Of a DNA stretch of 64,000 nt, positions 8,816 to 17,253 are shown piece by piece (positions within the stretch are counted from its first letter, which is position 1; every line of letters begins with the position of its first letter). Position numbers and translations under genes: made by a program. The stretch is from Allobosea robiniae (GTDB lineage: Bacteria > Pseudomonadota > Alphaproteobacteria > Rhizobiales > Beijerinckiaceae). The notes under the pieces are model-generated. The model saw only the letters and a program-made list of their open reading frames with translations. It did no database searches and had not been told where the DNA came from. Location: assembly GCF_900102525.1 (NCBI RefSeq), contig NZ_FNBZ01000004.1, positions 434,001 through 498,000 on the forward strand, in the 5' to 3' direction.

Positions 8816-10312
8816 TTAGGCCCCGTCGCAGGCGGCATCGATCGCCTCGGCCACCGCCTCGACACAGGCCGGCAGCTTTTCGGTCAGGGTGTTGCCGAAG
8901 CCGAGGATCAATCCCTGCCGTGCAGGCCCGCGGCAATAGCGCGACAAGGCCGGGCAGTCGAAGCCGCGGTGCAGAAGCGCCGTCGCGGCCGCGACATCGT
9001 CGAACGAGATGCGTGGCCGAACCGTCATGTGCAGTCCCGCCGTCACATAGGGTATGACGAAGCGGTCGCCGATGCGCTGCTGCAGCCCGTCTGCCAGCAG
9101 GAGCGAGCGTTCCCGATAGATCGCCCGCATCCGGCGCAGATGCGCCGCCAGATGCCCCTCCGCCATGAAGGCCGCGACCAGCGCCTGGTCCGGCTGCGGC
9201 GCATAGAGCGAGAAGACGCGTTGCGCCTGGGTGAAGGCCTCGACAAGGCCCGGCGGCACGACGAGATAGGCCAGTCTCAAACCGGGCGCCAAGGCGCGGT
9301 TGAAGGAGCTGGTGTAGATGACGCGCTCTTGCGTGTCTGTGGCGAAGAGCGGCGGCTGCGCCTGTCCCAACCAGCGGATCTCGCTGTTGAAATCATCCTC
9401 CAGCACCCAGCCGCCATGAGCTTGCGCCCAGGCAAGCAAAGCCTGGCGTCGCGCGGACGGCATCGACGATCCGTACGGGAACTGCTCGACCGGTGAGACG
9501 ACGACCAGCTTCGGCAGCGTTCCTCCGTCCGCCTGCGTCGGAAGGGCGGCCGCGTCGAGGCCCATCTCGTCGATCGGCACAGGGTGGATTCGCACGCCGC
9601 TGAGCTCGAACGTGGCAAGTTCGGTCAGGTGGCCGGGATCCTCGACCGCGACCACGTCTCCGGCATCGAGCAGGACATGGGCGACGAGCGCCGCCGCCTG
9701 GAGCGTGCTGCCGATGACGATGACCTGTTCCGGCGCGCAGGCCAGGCCGCGTGCTTCCGCGAGATAGGCCGCGATCTGGTGGGTGAGGCCGGCGCGCGGA
9801 TGGCCCACGCCGTAGCCCGTCTGCGAGATCGCGCGGGAACGCCAGTGCCGGGCCGCGATCCGGCTGAAGATGTCGTAGGGAAATTCGTCGAGGGCAGGCA
9901 CGCCTGGGCTGAGGCCCAGCGTCTCGGAGCGCTCGGGCGGCAGGTGGAACGCGAGCAGACGAGTCGCGCGCTCCGACAGGGCCGTCTTGCCGGGAGGTGG
10001 CGCGGGCGGAGCGGGCCTGGCTCGCGTCTGGTGATCCTCGGGCAGGACCCTGTCGACGAAGGTGCCGGAGCCATGGGCGCGCCGGACATAGCCTTCAGCT
10101 TCCAGGCGGTCATAGGCCTGAACCACCGTGTTGCGGGCGAGAGCCAATTCCTTGGCCAGCGTGCGGCTGGGGGGCAGGCGCGTCCCGCGCGGAATCACAC
10201 CTTCGGTGATGCCCGTCTGGAACCGGGCGAATATCTGCTCGTAGAGCGGGATCTCACTGTCGCGCTCGAGCCTGATCAGGTTCCAGACGGGATAGTTGAA
10301 CTGGTTGGCCAT
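8816..10312 (-). CDS. MocR/GntR-family regulator with degenerate aminotransferase domain (first copy)
   Basis: Residues 1-90 form a GntR winged helix (PLYEQIFARFQTGI, PRGTRLPPSRTLAKELALAR, GYVRRAHGSGTF); the rest is a fold-type I aminotransferase-like effector domain. In active MocR members a Lys in the SFSK-type motif binds PLP; here the equivalent stretch is SSFNRALAP with Arg339, and EDDFNSE replaces the usual EDDYDSE. It therefore should not form the usual Schiff base. At 498 residues it is otherwise full length. It lies just upstream of importer module 1, in the same orientation. Confidence 0.88.
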   Translation of the reverse strand: MANQFNYPVWNLIRLERDSEIPLYEQIFARFQTGITEGVIPRGTRLPPSRTLAKELALARNTVVQAYDRLEAEGYVRRAHGSGTFVDRVLPEDHQTRARPAPPAPPPGKTALSERATRLLAFHLPPERSETLGLSPGVPALDEFPYDIFSRIAARHWRSRAISQTGYGVGHPRAGLTHQIAAYLAEARGLACAPEQVIVIGSTLQAAALVAHVLLDAGDVVAVEDPGHLTELATFELSGVRIHPVPIDEMGLDAAALPTQADGGTLPKLVVVSPVEQFPYGSSMPSARRQALLAWAQAHGGWVLEDDFNSEIRWLGQAQPPLFATDTQERVIYTSSFNRALAPGLRLAYLVVPPGLVEAFTQAQRVFSLYAPQPDQALVAAFMAEGHLAAHLRRMRAIYRERSLLLADGLQQRIGDRFVIPYVTAGLHMTVRPRISFDDVAAATALLHRGFDCPALSRYCRGPARQGLILGFGNTLTEKLPACVEAVAEAIDAACDGA

Positions 10313-10414
10313 TCGCCCTCGTCAGGCTGACACACTCCTTCCGAATGGACGCGGGCGCCGGATTCTCCAAGCGGATTTCGCGGAACGGCGTTCGAATACG
10401 AGGCCGAGGGTGCC

Positions 10415-11077
10415 CTACGGCGCTTTCAGTCCGAAGACGGCCTCCGCCGTCTCTCCGGCCGTCAGGGCCGCCTCCCATTTCGCCTCCAGCACCAGCCGGG
10501 CTTCGGCATCGGCGATGCGGGCGCGGATCGTCGCGGGCGTCAGGGCAACCAGCCCGTCATCGTCGCCGATCAGGAGGTCGCCGGGCGAGACGATCGCGCC
10601 GCCGATCGTCACCGGCCGGTTGATCTCGCCGCGCTCGGCCGAGGACGGTCCGCGTGGCGTCACCGAGCGCGCGAAGACCGAAAAATCCGTCCAGCTCGCG
10701 AGCATCCCGACATCGCGGATCGCCCCGTCGCAGACGATGCCCACGGCGCCCTTGCGGCGGATGTGACCGCCGAGGATCTCCCCGATCATCGCGCTCTCCG
10801 CGTGCCCTGCCGCCGCGATGACGAGGACGTCGCCGGGGCCGATGACGTCCATCGCGCGCACGACCGAGCCGAAATCCGGCGCCTCGCAGAAGGCGGTCAC
10901 CGCGCGTCCGAACAGGCGCGGCTGCTGACCAGGCGGCATCAGGGGGCGGATGGCAGGGTCGATCTGGTTGAGATTGCGACCGAGATCGACTGCGACCGCG
11001 ACGGGGATCGCGCGCCAGCGCTCGATCTCGGCCTGTGTCAGGTCGCTTTGCGGAACGGGGTGGATGGTCACGGGCAT
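10415..11077 (-). CDS. RraA-family aldolase/decarboxylase
   Basis: The 220-residue protein belongs to the RraA/HMG-aldolase family, whose enzyme members cleave 4-hydroxy-4-methyl-2-oxoglutarate or decarboxylate oxaloacetate using a divalent metal. Family signatures GDVLVIAAAGHAESAMIGEILG and GAVGIVCDGAIRDV (holding the conserved G-x(20)-R-D type site) are clear. The ATG at 11077 has a GAGG site; the frame extends 11 codons further up without support. It sits 57 bases after the aminotransferase gene. Together with the hydratase upstream it could release pyruvate from a 4-hydroxy-2-oxo acid (inference). Confidence 0.82.
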   Translation of the reverse strand: MPVTIHPVPQSDLTQAEIERWRAIPVAVAVDLGRNLNQIDPAIRPLMPPGQQPRLFGRAVTAFCEAPDFGSVVRAMDVIGPGDVLVIAAAGHAESAMIGEILGGHIRRKGAVGIVCDGAIRDVGMLASWTDFSVFARSVTPRGPSSAERGEINRPVTIGGAIVSPGDLLIGDDDGLVALTPATIRARIADAEARLVLEAKWEAALTAGETAEAVFGLKAP

Positions 11078-11134
11078 GATCTTGTCCTCATCTGTCGCGG
11101 CACGGCGCATTGGCGCCGATCGGCAGGGTTTGCG

Positions 11135-12340
11135 TCAGCCGCGAATCCGCGACCCCATGTGGCTTTTCAGGACGTTGCCGAGCGCCGTGATGCCGGCGAC
11201 GAGCCGCTCATCCGTCTGGGTCGAGTAGCTCAGGCGGGCATGGTTCGGCCGCTGGTCCAGCGCGAAGAAGGTCGCGCCGGGCACATAGGCGACGCGGGCC
11301 TCCGGCAGCGCATGGTCGAGCATGAAGGCGGCCGTGTCGAAGCCTTCCGGGAAGGTCAGCCAGGTGAAGAGTCCGCCGCTTGCATCCGTGCAGGCGATCT
11401 CCTGCGGGAAGCTCTGCCGGATCGTGTCCAGCATCAGGTTCTTCTTGTGGCGATAGGCGCTGCGGATCGTGCCGATATGCGCGTCGATGTCGTAATCCGC
11501 CAGGAAGCGCGAGGCGACCGCCATGTTGAGCGTGCTCGTCTGCGTATCGGCCGCGAGCTTGAGCAGGCCGAGTTGCTCGATGAGGTCGGTCGAGGCCACG
11601 GCCCAGCCAAGCCGGAGGCCAGGCGCCAGGATCTTCGAGAAACTGCCGAGATAGATCACGCGGCCTTCGGTATCGAAGCTCTTGATCGGCGGGATGCGCT
11701 CGCCCTCGAAGCGGATCTCGCGATAGGGCGAATCCTCGAGGATGATGATGTCATGGGCATTGGCGATCTCGACCAGGCGCTTGCGACGCGCCAGGCTCAT
11801 GGTGACACCGGTCGGATTGTGGAAATCCGGAACCGTGTAGATGAACTTCGCGCCCGGATTGGCCTTCAGAGCCGCGTCGAGCGCCTCGACATCCATGCCG
11901 TCCTCGTCCATGCCGACGGTGACATAGCGCGGCTCGCAAGGGTTGAAGGCGATCAGCGCGCCGAGGAAGGTCGGGTCCTCGACGACGATGACGTCGTCCT
12001 TGTCGACCAGCATCTTGGCGACGAGGTCGAGCCCCTGCTGGCCGCCCTGGAGGATCAGTACCTCGTCGGTGGTGCAGGGCACGCCGTCGCGCGTCATGCG
12101 CTCGGCGATCTGACGGCGCAGCAGCGGCATGCCGTTCGAGACGGTGTATTGCAGCGCCTCCTGTCCGTTCTCGGCCAGCGTCTTGCGGAAGACCTCGTCG
12201 AGCCCCGCGATCGGGAACAACGAGGCGTCGGGATAGCCGCCGCCGAAGGAGATCACATTGGGATCGGCACCGAGCCGCAGGAGTTCGCGGATGGCCGATG
12301 GTTTGACCCGGCTCATCCGGGCAGCGAGGCGAGACGTCAT
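11135..12340 (-). CDS. PLP-dependent class I/II aminotransferase
   Basis: The 401-residue enzyme is a fold-type I aminotransferase close to the LysN/2-aminoadipate and aromatic aminotransferase group. It has PDFHNPTGVTMS, EDSPYREIRF and the Schiff-base Lys in GSFSKILAPGLRLGW, plus the substrate-carboxylate Arg region HARLSYSTQ. Unlike the two MocR neighbours it has no DNA-binding domain and keeps the Lys, so it should be catalytic. I prefer the ATG at 12340 with GGAAAG upstream; a GTG at 12358 directly follows the hydratase stop. It probably converts the imported amino compound to a 2-oxo acid. Confidence 0.85.
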   Translation of the reverse strand: MTSRLAARMSRVKPSAIRELLRLGADPNVISFGGGYPDASLFPIAGLDEVFRKTLAENGQEALQYTVSNGMPLLRRQIAERMTRDGVPCTTDEVLILQGGQQGLDLVAKMLVDKDDVIVVEDPTFLGALIAFNPCEPRYVTVGMDEDGMDVEALDAALKANPGAKFIYTVPDFHNPTGVTMSLARRKRLVEIANAHDIIILEDSPYREIRFEGERIPPIKSFDTEGRVIYLGSFSKILAPGLRLGWAVASTDLIEQLGLLKLAADTQTSTLNMAVASRFLADYDIDAHIGTIRSAYRHKKNLMLDTIRQSFPQEIACTDASGGLFTWLTFPEGFDTAAFMLDHALPEARVAYVPGATFFALDQRPNHARLSYSTQTDERLVAGITALGNVLKSHMGSRIRG

Positions 12341-12358
12341 GATCGTACTTTCCGGCAC

Positions 12359-13141
12359 TCAAGTGATGACATTGAGTTCGACGGCGCCGATGCCTTCGAG
12401 CTCGAAGCGATAGATTTCGCTCTCGGTCGGGAAGCGGGTGGTGACGAGGCTGCCGGTCATCACGATCTCGCCGGATTTCAGGCTCTGCCCCTTTGCCGCC
12501 AGCGCATTGGCGAGCCAGGCGAGCGGCGCGAAGGGATGGCCCAGCGCGTCGCGACCATAGCCGCGATCGATCTCCGTGCCATTATGGCTGATCGTGCCCG
12601 AGACGGCGTCCAGCGCCGGCCAATCGCTGCAGAATCTCGACAGGATCACGCCGCCATTCCAGGAGTTGTCGGCGACCAGCGAAAGCACGTCGAGCTCGGC
12701 ATAATCGGCGGCCCGGTCGTCGACGATCTCGATCGCGGCGCAGACGCCGGCGACATGGGCCGCGATGCTCTCCTGCGTCCAGGCCGGCCCTCCGATGGGG
12801 AGATCGCTGGCCATGCGCACCGCGATCTCGAATTCGAGACCCATGCGGCCGTAATCGGCGATGGCGAGGCGTGCGCCGGAATGATGCAGCCGGTCGGCCA
12901 GTACGACGCCCGCGATCGGATGGGGAATGCCGCACATCGTCTGCATGCGCTGCGAGGTCAGGCCGATCTTGTAGCCGACGGCAGCGCCGCAGCGCGGCTT
13001 CAGCAGCGAGACATAGCGCTCCTGCACCGCGTAGGAATCCTCGAGCGAGGCGATGCCGTTCGCCGCGGCGAAGGGCCGGAACTGCTCGTTCCGGTCATGC
13101 TCGTCGATCAGCCTGTTGGCCAATCCGTCCGTGTCGATCAT
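12359..13141 (-). CDS. 2-oxopent-4-enoate hydratase-like protein (FAH superfamily)
   Basis: The 260-residue product resembles MhpD/HpcG-type hydratases of the fumarylacetoacetase superfamily, which add water to 2-oxo-4-enoic acids with a bound divalent metal. Visible marks: GYKIGLTSQRMQTMCGIPHPIAGVV region, the metal-ligand stretch LEFEIAVRM with acidic residues, AAIEIVDDRAADY and PFAPLAWLANALAAKGQSL. The ATG at 13141 has a strong AGGAGG site. Its stop is immediately followed by the aminotransferase gene. The pairing with an aldolase-type RraA protein matches meta-cleavage-like logic (inference). Confidence 0.82.
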   Translation of the reverse strand: MIDTDGLANRLIDEHDRNEQFRPFAAANGIASLEDSYAVQERYVSLLKPRCGAAVGYKIGLTSQRMQTMCGIPHPIAGVVLADRLHHSGARLAIADYGRMGLEFEIAVRMASDLPIGGPAWTQESIAAHVAGVCAAIEIVDDRAADYAELDVLSLVADNSWNGGVILSRFCSDWPALDAVSGTISHNGTEIDRGYGRDALGHPFAPLAWLANALAAKGQSLKSGEIVMTGSLVTTRFPTESEIYRFELEGIGAVELNVIT

Positions 13142-13199
13142 CCCGTCCTCCTGTCCCGGTCCTGCTGATGCCCGGGGTAGCGATCGATTCCAAAAAGCC

Positions 13200-14684
13200 C
13201 TAGGCGGCGGCCATGATCTCGGCAAAGCGCCGCACCGCCGGAGTTATGCGTTCCGGCACGGTATTGCCGAAGCCGAAGACGAAACCCGTCGCCGTGCGGT
13301 CCTGCAAGCGGTAGCGCGACAAGGCAGGCGCATCGATGCCGCGCTGGCGCGCAGCATTGGTGACGGCCGCATCATCCAGCGGCCCCAGCGCGTGGGCCGT
13401 CAGGTGCAATCCCGCGGTGACATCTGGGATGAGGAGCCGGTCACTGAGAGCCTGACGCAGCGCGTCGACCAGGATGGTTGCCCGCTCGCGATAGATCAGC
13501 CGCATGCGCCGGACATGCTTGGCGAGAACGCCGCGGCCCATAATGTCGGCCACCATCTGCTGGAGGGGCGGCGGCAGGTAGCAGGAGAAGACGAGCTTCG
13601 CCCGGTAGAACAGCTCGACCAGGTCCGGCGGCAGCACCAGATAGGTCAGGCCCAGCGAGGGCGAGAAGATGCGGTTGATATTGCCGATGAAGATCACGCG
13701 CTGGTCGGCATCGAGCGAGAGCAGCGAGGCGAGCGGCTGGCGGTTGATGCCGATCGGGCTGCTGTAATCATACTCGATCACCCAGGCGTTGCGGGCCCGC
13801 GCCCAGGCGAGCAGGGAAAGCCGGCGCTCCATCGACATGGTCGAGCCATAGGGAAACTGGTTGGTCGGCGAAGCGATCACCATGCGGGCATCATGCGTTT
13901 CCGGCCCGAAGCGATCGATGCAGAGCCCCTCCAGATCGACGCGCTGCGGCAGGATGCGGGCGCCGTTCGCCACCATCGCTGCCGTCCGCGTCGGATAGCC
14001 GGGGTCCTCGATGACGACGCCGTCGCCAGGGTCGAGCAGCAATTGCGCCAGCAGGATGAAGGCCTGCGTCGTGCTGGCGACAACGGCGATCTGCTCCGGC
14101 CGGCAAGGCACGCCTTCGTATTCCCCCAGATATTTCGCGATCTGCTGGCGCAAGGCGGGCAGGCCGAGGCGCTCGCTGAAATTGAACTGGGGCCAGGGCT
14201 CCGAACCCCAGTACTCGGCGGTGCTGCGGCTGATATCCGCGAACGGCAACTCGTCCAGCGCCGGCAGCAGGGGGCTGAGATCGTAGCCGAGCTCGCGCTC
14301 GCTCGGCAGCGGCAGCCCCATCAGGGCGCAGCCGCGCGCCGCCAACACGCGCGGCTGCGGGGGCGGCTGCGGAGCGGGCGACGGCTCGCCGATCCGGCGG
14401 TGCATGTCTTCGGGCAGATCCTTCTCGATATAGGTGCCCGCGCCTGTACGCCCATGCGCGTAGCCTTCGTTCTTCAGGCGGTTATAGGCGAGCACGATGG
14501 TCGATCGGGAGACGCCGAGCTCGTCGGCCAGCTTGCGCGAAGGCGGCAGATGCATGCCGCGGGGGATCGCGCCGTCGACGACCAGCGCCCGAATTTGCCC
14601 GGCGATCTGGTCATAGAGCGGCTCCGGCCCGTCCGGCGCCAACGCGATCGTGTTCCAGAAAGGGTAGTTGAAGCTCGCGTTCAT
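13200..14684 (-). CDS. MocR/GntR-family regulator with degenerate aminotransferase domain (second copy)
   Basis: This 494-residue paralogue of the protein at 8816 has the winged-helix part at 1-90 (EPLYDQIAGQIRALV, PRGMHLPPSRKLADELGVSR, GRTGAGTYIE) and an aminotransferase-like domain. The PLP-lysine motif has become GNINRIFSPSLGLTY, with Arg338 in place of Lys and the later conserved Arg lost, and the EDDYDSE segment has become EYDYSSP. PLP binding in the usual way is therefore unlikely. It is divergent from importer module 2, 200 bases away, and starts the leftward enzyme operon (58-base gap to the hydratase). Confidence 0.88.
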   Translation of the reverse strand: MNASFNYPFWNTIALAPDGPEPLYDQIAGQIRALVVDGAIPRGMHLPPSRKLADELGVSRSTIVLAYNRLKNEGYAHGRTGAGTYIEKDLPEDMHRRIGEPSPAPQPPPQPRVLAARGCALMGLPLPSERELGYDLSPLLPALDELPFADISRSTAEYWGSEPWPQFNFSERLGLPALRQQIAKYLGEYEGVPCRPEQIAVVASTTQAFILLAQLLLDPGDGVVIEDPGYPTRTAAMVANGARILPQRVDLEGLCIDRFGPETHDARMVIASPTNQFPYGSTMSMERRLSLLAWARARNAWVIEYDYSSPIGINRQPLASLLSLDADQRVIFIGNINRIFSPSLGLTYLVLPPDLVELFYRAKLVFSCYLPPPLQQMVADIMGRGVLAKHVRRMRLIYRERATILVDALRQALSDRLLIPDVTAGLHLTAHALGPLDDAAVTNAARQRGIDAPALSRYRLQDRTATGFVFGFGNTVPERITPAVRRFAEIMAAA

Positions 14685-14766
14685 ATCCTGTCGCGGTCGG
14701 GGCGGGTCCGGTCGGTAGCTCTCGGCGATTGAGCGGCGCGTCGCACGAGCGGTCAAGCATGTCGCC

Positions 14767-14828
14767 GGATTGGTATGCTCGACTCGAAAGAATTGGTACT
14801 TGAGGCTGTTTTTAGCCGTCGGTACCGT
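14767..14828 (+). promoter_or_regulatory. predicted MocR operator and promoter of importer module 2
   Basis: Two direct repeats, GGATTGGTAT (14767-14776) and GAATTGGTAC (14790-14799), are 23 bp apart. The second abuts TTGAGG (14800-14805), followed after 17 bases by TACCGT (14823-14828). The layout mirrors the promoter of module 1. The complement of the first repeat contains ATACCA, the core of the GabR operator as I recall it. The likely binder is one of the two local MocR proteins. Confidence 0.5.
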
Positions 14829-14884
14829 CCCTGCCAATCGCGATCGGACAAAGCCGGTCATCCAGCGCAAGCGGAGGGGAAAAC

Positions 14885-15661
14885 GTGTCTCGACCCGAGG
14901 CGAAGACCGTCCTCACGGCGGACGGCATCCACAAGAGCTATGGCGACTTCCCGGTTCTCAAGGGCGTCAGCCTGGCAGCCCGCGAACGCGACGTCATTTG
15001 CATGATCGGGGCGAGCGGCTCGGGGAAAAGCACCTTCCTGCGCTGCATCAACCTCCTTGAAACGCCCGAAGCCGGCTCGATCCACTTCGAAGGCGAGCAG
15101 CTGAACCTCGGGCGCCGTGGCAATGGCGCTGCGGCTCTGGACGCCCGCCAGATCAACCGCATCCGCAGCCGGATGGGCATGGTCTTCCAGAGCTTCAACC
15201 TCTGGAGCCACCTCACCGTCCTCGACAATGTCATGATCGCGCCGATCAAGGTTCTGGGCGTGCCCAAGGCGGAGGCCAAGGAGCGAGCCGAGATCTTGCT
15301 CGCCAAGGTCGGCCTGTTCGACAAGCGCTTCCACTACCCCGCCCATATCTCCGGCGGCCAGCAGCAGCGCTGCGCCATTGCCCGTGCACTGGCCATGGAG
15401 CCCAAGCTCCTGCTTTTCGATGAGCCGACCTCGGCCCTCGATCCCGAACTGGTCGGCGAGGTGCTGGGCGTCATGCGGCAGCTCGCGGAAGAGGGACGCA
15501 CCATGATCGTCGTGACCCATGAAATGGCCTTCGCTCGCGAAGTCTCGAACGAGGTGCTCTTCCTTCACGAGGGGAAGATCGAAGAGCGCGACACGCCGGA
15601 GAACATCTTCGGCAATCCGACGTCCGAGCGGTGCAGGCGCTTCCTGCAGCGGGTTCTGTGA
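14885..15661 (+). CDS. polar amino acid ABC transporter ATP-binding protein, module 2
   Basis: Start is GTG at 14885 with a strong GGAGGGG site six bases upstream. The 258-residue ATPase has Walker [10 protein letters not shown] at 42-50, signature SGGQQQR, and Walker [14 protein letters not shown], and ends with the same [10 protein letters not shown] tail type as its module 1 paralogue. It is the first gene of a six-gene rightward operon (ATPase, binding protein, two permeases, two phosphatases). Module 1 has the same gene order with one phosphatase. Confidence 0.92.
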   Translation: MSRPEAKTVLTADGIHKSYGDFPVLKGVSLAARERDVICMIGASGSGKSTFLRCINLLETPEAGSIHFEGEQLNLGRRGNGAAALDARQINRIRSRMGMVFQSFNLWSHLTVLDNVMIAPIKVLGVPKAEAKERAEILLAKVGLFDKRFHYPAHISGGQQQRCAIARALAMEPKLLLFDEPTSALDPELVGEVLGVMRQLAEEGRTMIVVTHEMAFAREVSNEVLFLHEGKIEERDTPENIFGNPTSERCRRFLQRVL

Positions 15662-15672
15662 GGAGAAGAACC

Positions 15673-16470
15673 ATGAAGAAGACGGCACTCACCCTACTGA
15701 CCGGCGCAGCGCTGCTGCTGGCCGGCTCCGCCTTCGCCCGCGAGGTCAAGGTTGGCACCGAATGCACCAACCCGCCCTTCAACTATCGTACGGCGGGCGG
15801 AGAGCTGACCGGCTTCGACGTCGACCTCGCCCGCGAGATCGGCAAGCGGGCGGGCTTCGAGTTGCAATTCGTCTGCCAGGCATTCGAGGGACTGATACCG
15901 GCCCTCTCGGCCCGCAAGTTCGATCTCATCCTCGCCAGCCTTTCGATCACGGAAGCGCGCCAGAAGAGCATCGATTTCAGCATTCCCTATCGCGCCTCGA
16001 CCGGCCGCTTCGTCGGCCCGAAGGGTTCCAAGCTGCAGCCTGTGACCGCGGATGGGAAGCCAAATCCCAAGGCGCTCGACGGCAAGGTCGTGGGCATGAT
16101 CCGCGCCAGCACCTATGACCGCTATTTCACCGAGCTGTTCCCCGGCGTGCAGATCTCGCGCTACGAGAATTACGAGACCTTGCTGCTCGACCTCATCTCG
16201 GGCCGGGTCGACCTGATCATGGCCGGACCGATCAAGATGGCCGGCTTCTTCGAGGACAAGCAGGGCAAGGACTTCGCCTTTGTCGGCCCCGAGCTGGAAA
16301 GCATCAAGTATTTCGGGCCGGGTGTCGGCGTCGGGCTGCGCAAGAACGAGCCGGAGCTGCTGGCCAAGGTCGACGAAGCGCTGAAGGGCATGTTCGCCGA
16401 CGGCACCTTCAAGGCGATCAACCAGAAATACTGGAAGTTCACGGTCATGCCGAGCGTCTGGGCCGACTGA
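15673..16470 (+). CDS. periplasmic amino acid-binding protein (HisJ/LAO-like), module 2
   Basis: Signal peptide MKKTALTLLTGAALLLAGSAFA is followed by a family 3 binding domain with ECTNPPFNY, GFDVDLAREIGKRA, SITEARQKSIDFSIPYRAST and YFGPGVGVGLRKNE. The ATG at 15673 has an AGGAGAAG site, 11 bases after the ATPase stop. The 265-residue protein is colinear with the module 1 binding protein, including a shared insertion after the first lobe (K-L-Q-P-V-x-A-D-G-K-P) that HisJ lacks, so both probably bind related ligands. Confidence 0.88.
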   Translation: MKKTALTLLTGAALLLAGSAFAREVKVGTECTNPPFNYRTAGGELTGFDVDLAREIGKRAGFELQFVCQAFEGLIPALSARKFDLILASLSITEARQKSIDFSIPYRASTGRFVGPKGSKLQPVTADGKPNPKALDGKVVGMIRASTYDRYFTELFPGVQISRYENYETLLLDLISGRVDLIMAGPIKMAGFFEDKQGKDFAFVGPELESIKYFGPGVGVGLRKNEPELLAKVDEALKGMFADGTFKAINQKYWKFTVMPSVWAD

Positions 16471-16552
16471 GCCGCCCCGGCTGCAAGGGCATGGTCCGAT
16501 GCCGCAGGTGCCGGCCATGCCCGGCGCTATCCTCCCCTGACGGGAACGCAAT

Positions 16553-17251
16553 ATGACGGCAGACCTCTTTCAGGGCTGGGGCACCCAGCTCTTCTGGGGA
16601 ACGATGGTCACGCTCAAGGTCGCGTTCCTGGCCTTGGCGGCGGGGCTCGTGATCGGGCTCCTCGTCGCGCTCGCCAAACTCTCTTCGTCGCGGTTTCTGC
16701 GAGCGGCCGGCGATCTCTACACCACCTGCATTCGCGGCACGCCGGAGCTGCTGATCATCCTGCTCGTCTATTTCGGCAGCACCGTCGCCTTGTCGGCCGC
16801 GCTGCGCTGGATCGGCGGGCCGAACACCTCTTTCGAGATGCCGGCGCTCGGCGCCGGCGTGCTGGCGCTGAGCCTGGTCTTCGGCGGCTACGCGGCCGAG
16901 ATCTTCCGCGGCGCCTTTCTCGCCATTCCGCCCGGCCAGATCGAGGCGGCCAAGGCCTTCGGCATGTCGCCGCTGACGCTGTTCATCCATATCCGCCTGC
17001 CGCTGATGTGGCGCTACGCCCTGCCGGCGCTCGGCAATATCTGGATCTCGCTGATCAAGAACACCTCCCTGATCTCGGTGGTCGGCCTCGAGGAGCTGAT
17101 GCGCGTCAGCTACATCGCGACCTCGGTGACGCGCAGCCCGTTCCATTTCTACATGCTGGCGGCGCTCATCTATCTCCTGCTGACGATCGCCAATTCCCTC
17201 GGCATCGAATGGCTGGAGACCCGCGCGAACCGCGGCGTCCGGAGGGTCTGA
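16553..17251 (+). CDS. polar amino acid ABC transporter permease (HisQ-like), module 2
   Basis: The 232-residue permease has CIRGTPELLIILLVYFGSTV near 59-78, coupling loop GQIEAAKAFGMSPLTLFIHI, and conserved NTSLISVVGLEELMRV. It starts at an ATG with GGGAA upstream, 82 bases after the binding-protein stop, the largest gap in this operon. It forms a channel with the following permease, whose start is two bases after its stop. Confidence 0.9.
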   Translation: MTADLFQGWGTQLFWGTMVTLKVAFLALAAGLVIGLLVALAKLSSSRFLRAAGDLYTTCIRGTPELLIILLVYFGSTVALSAALRWIGGPNTSFEMPALGAGVLALSLVFGGYAAEIFRGAFLAIPPGQIEAAKAFGMSPLTLFIHIRLPLMWRYALPALGNIWISLIKNTSLISVVGLEELMRVSYIATSVTRSPFHFYMLAALIYLLLTIANSLGIEWLETRANRGVRRV

Positions 17252-17253
17252 TC

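Noticed and set aside
10763..13168. Plus-strand open frame of 801 codons
   Set aside because: It lies antisense to the RraA, aminotransferase and hydratase genes, whose protein motifs are unmistakable; the translation is Arg/Asp/Gly-rich without any domain. Such long shadows are expected in GC-rich DNA.
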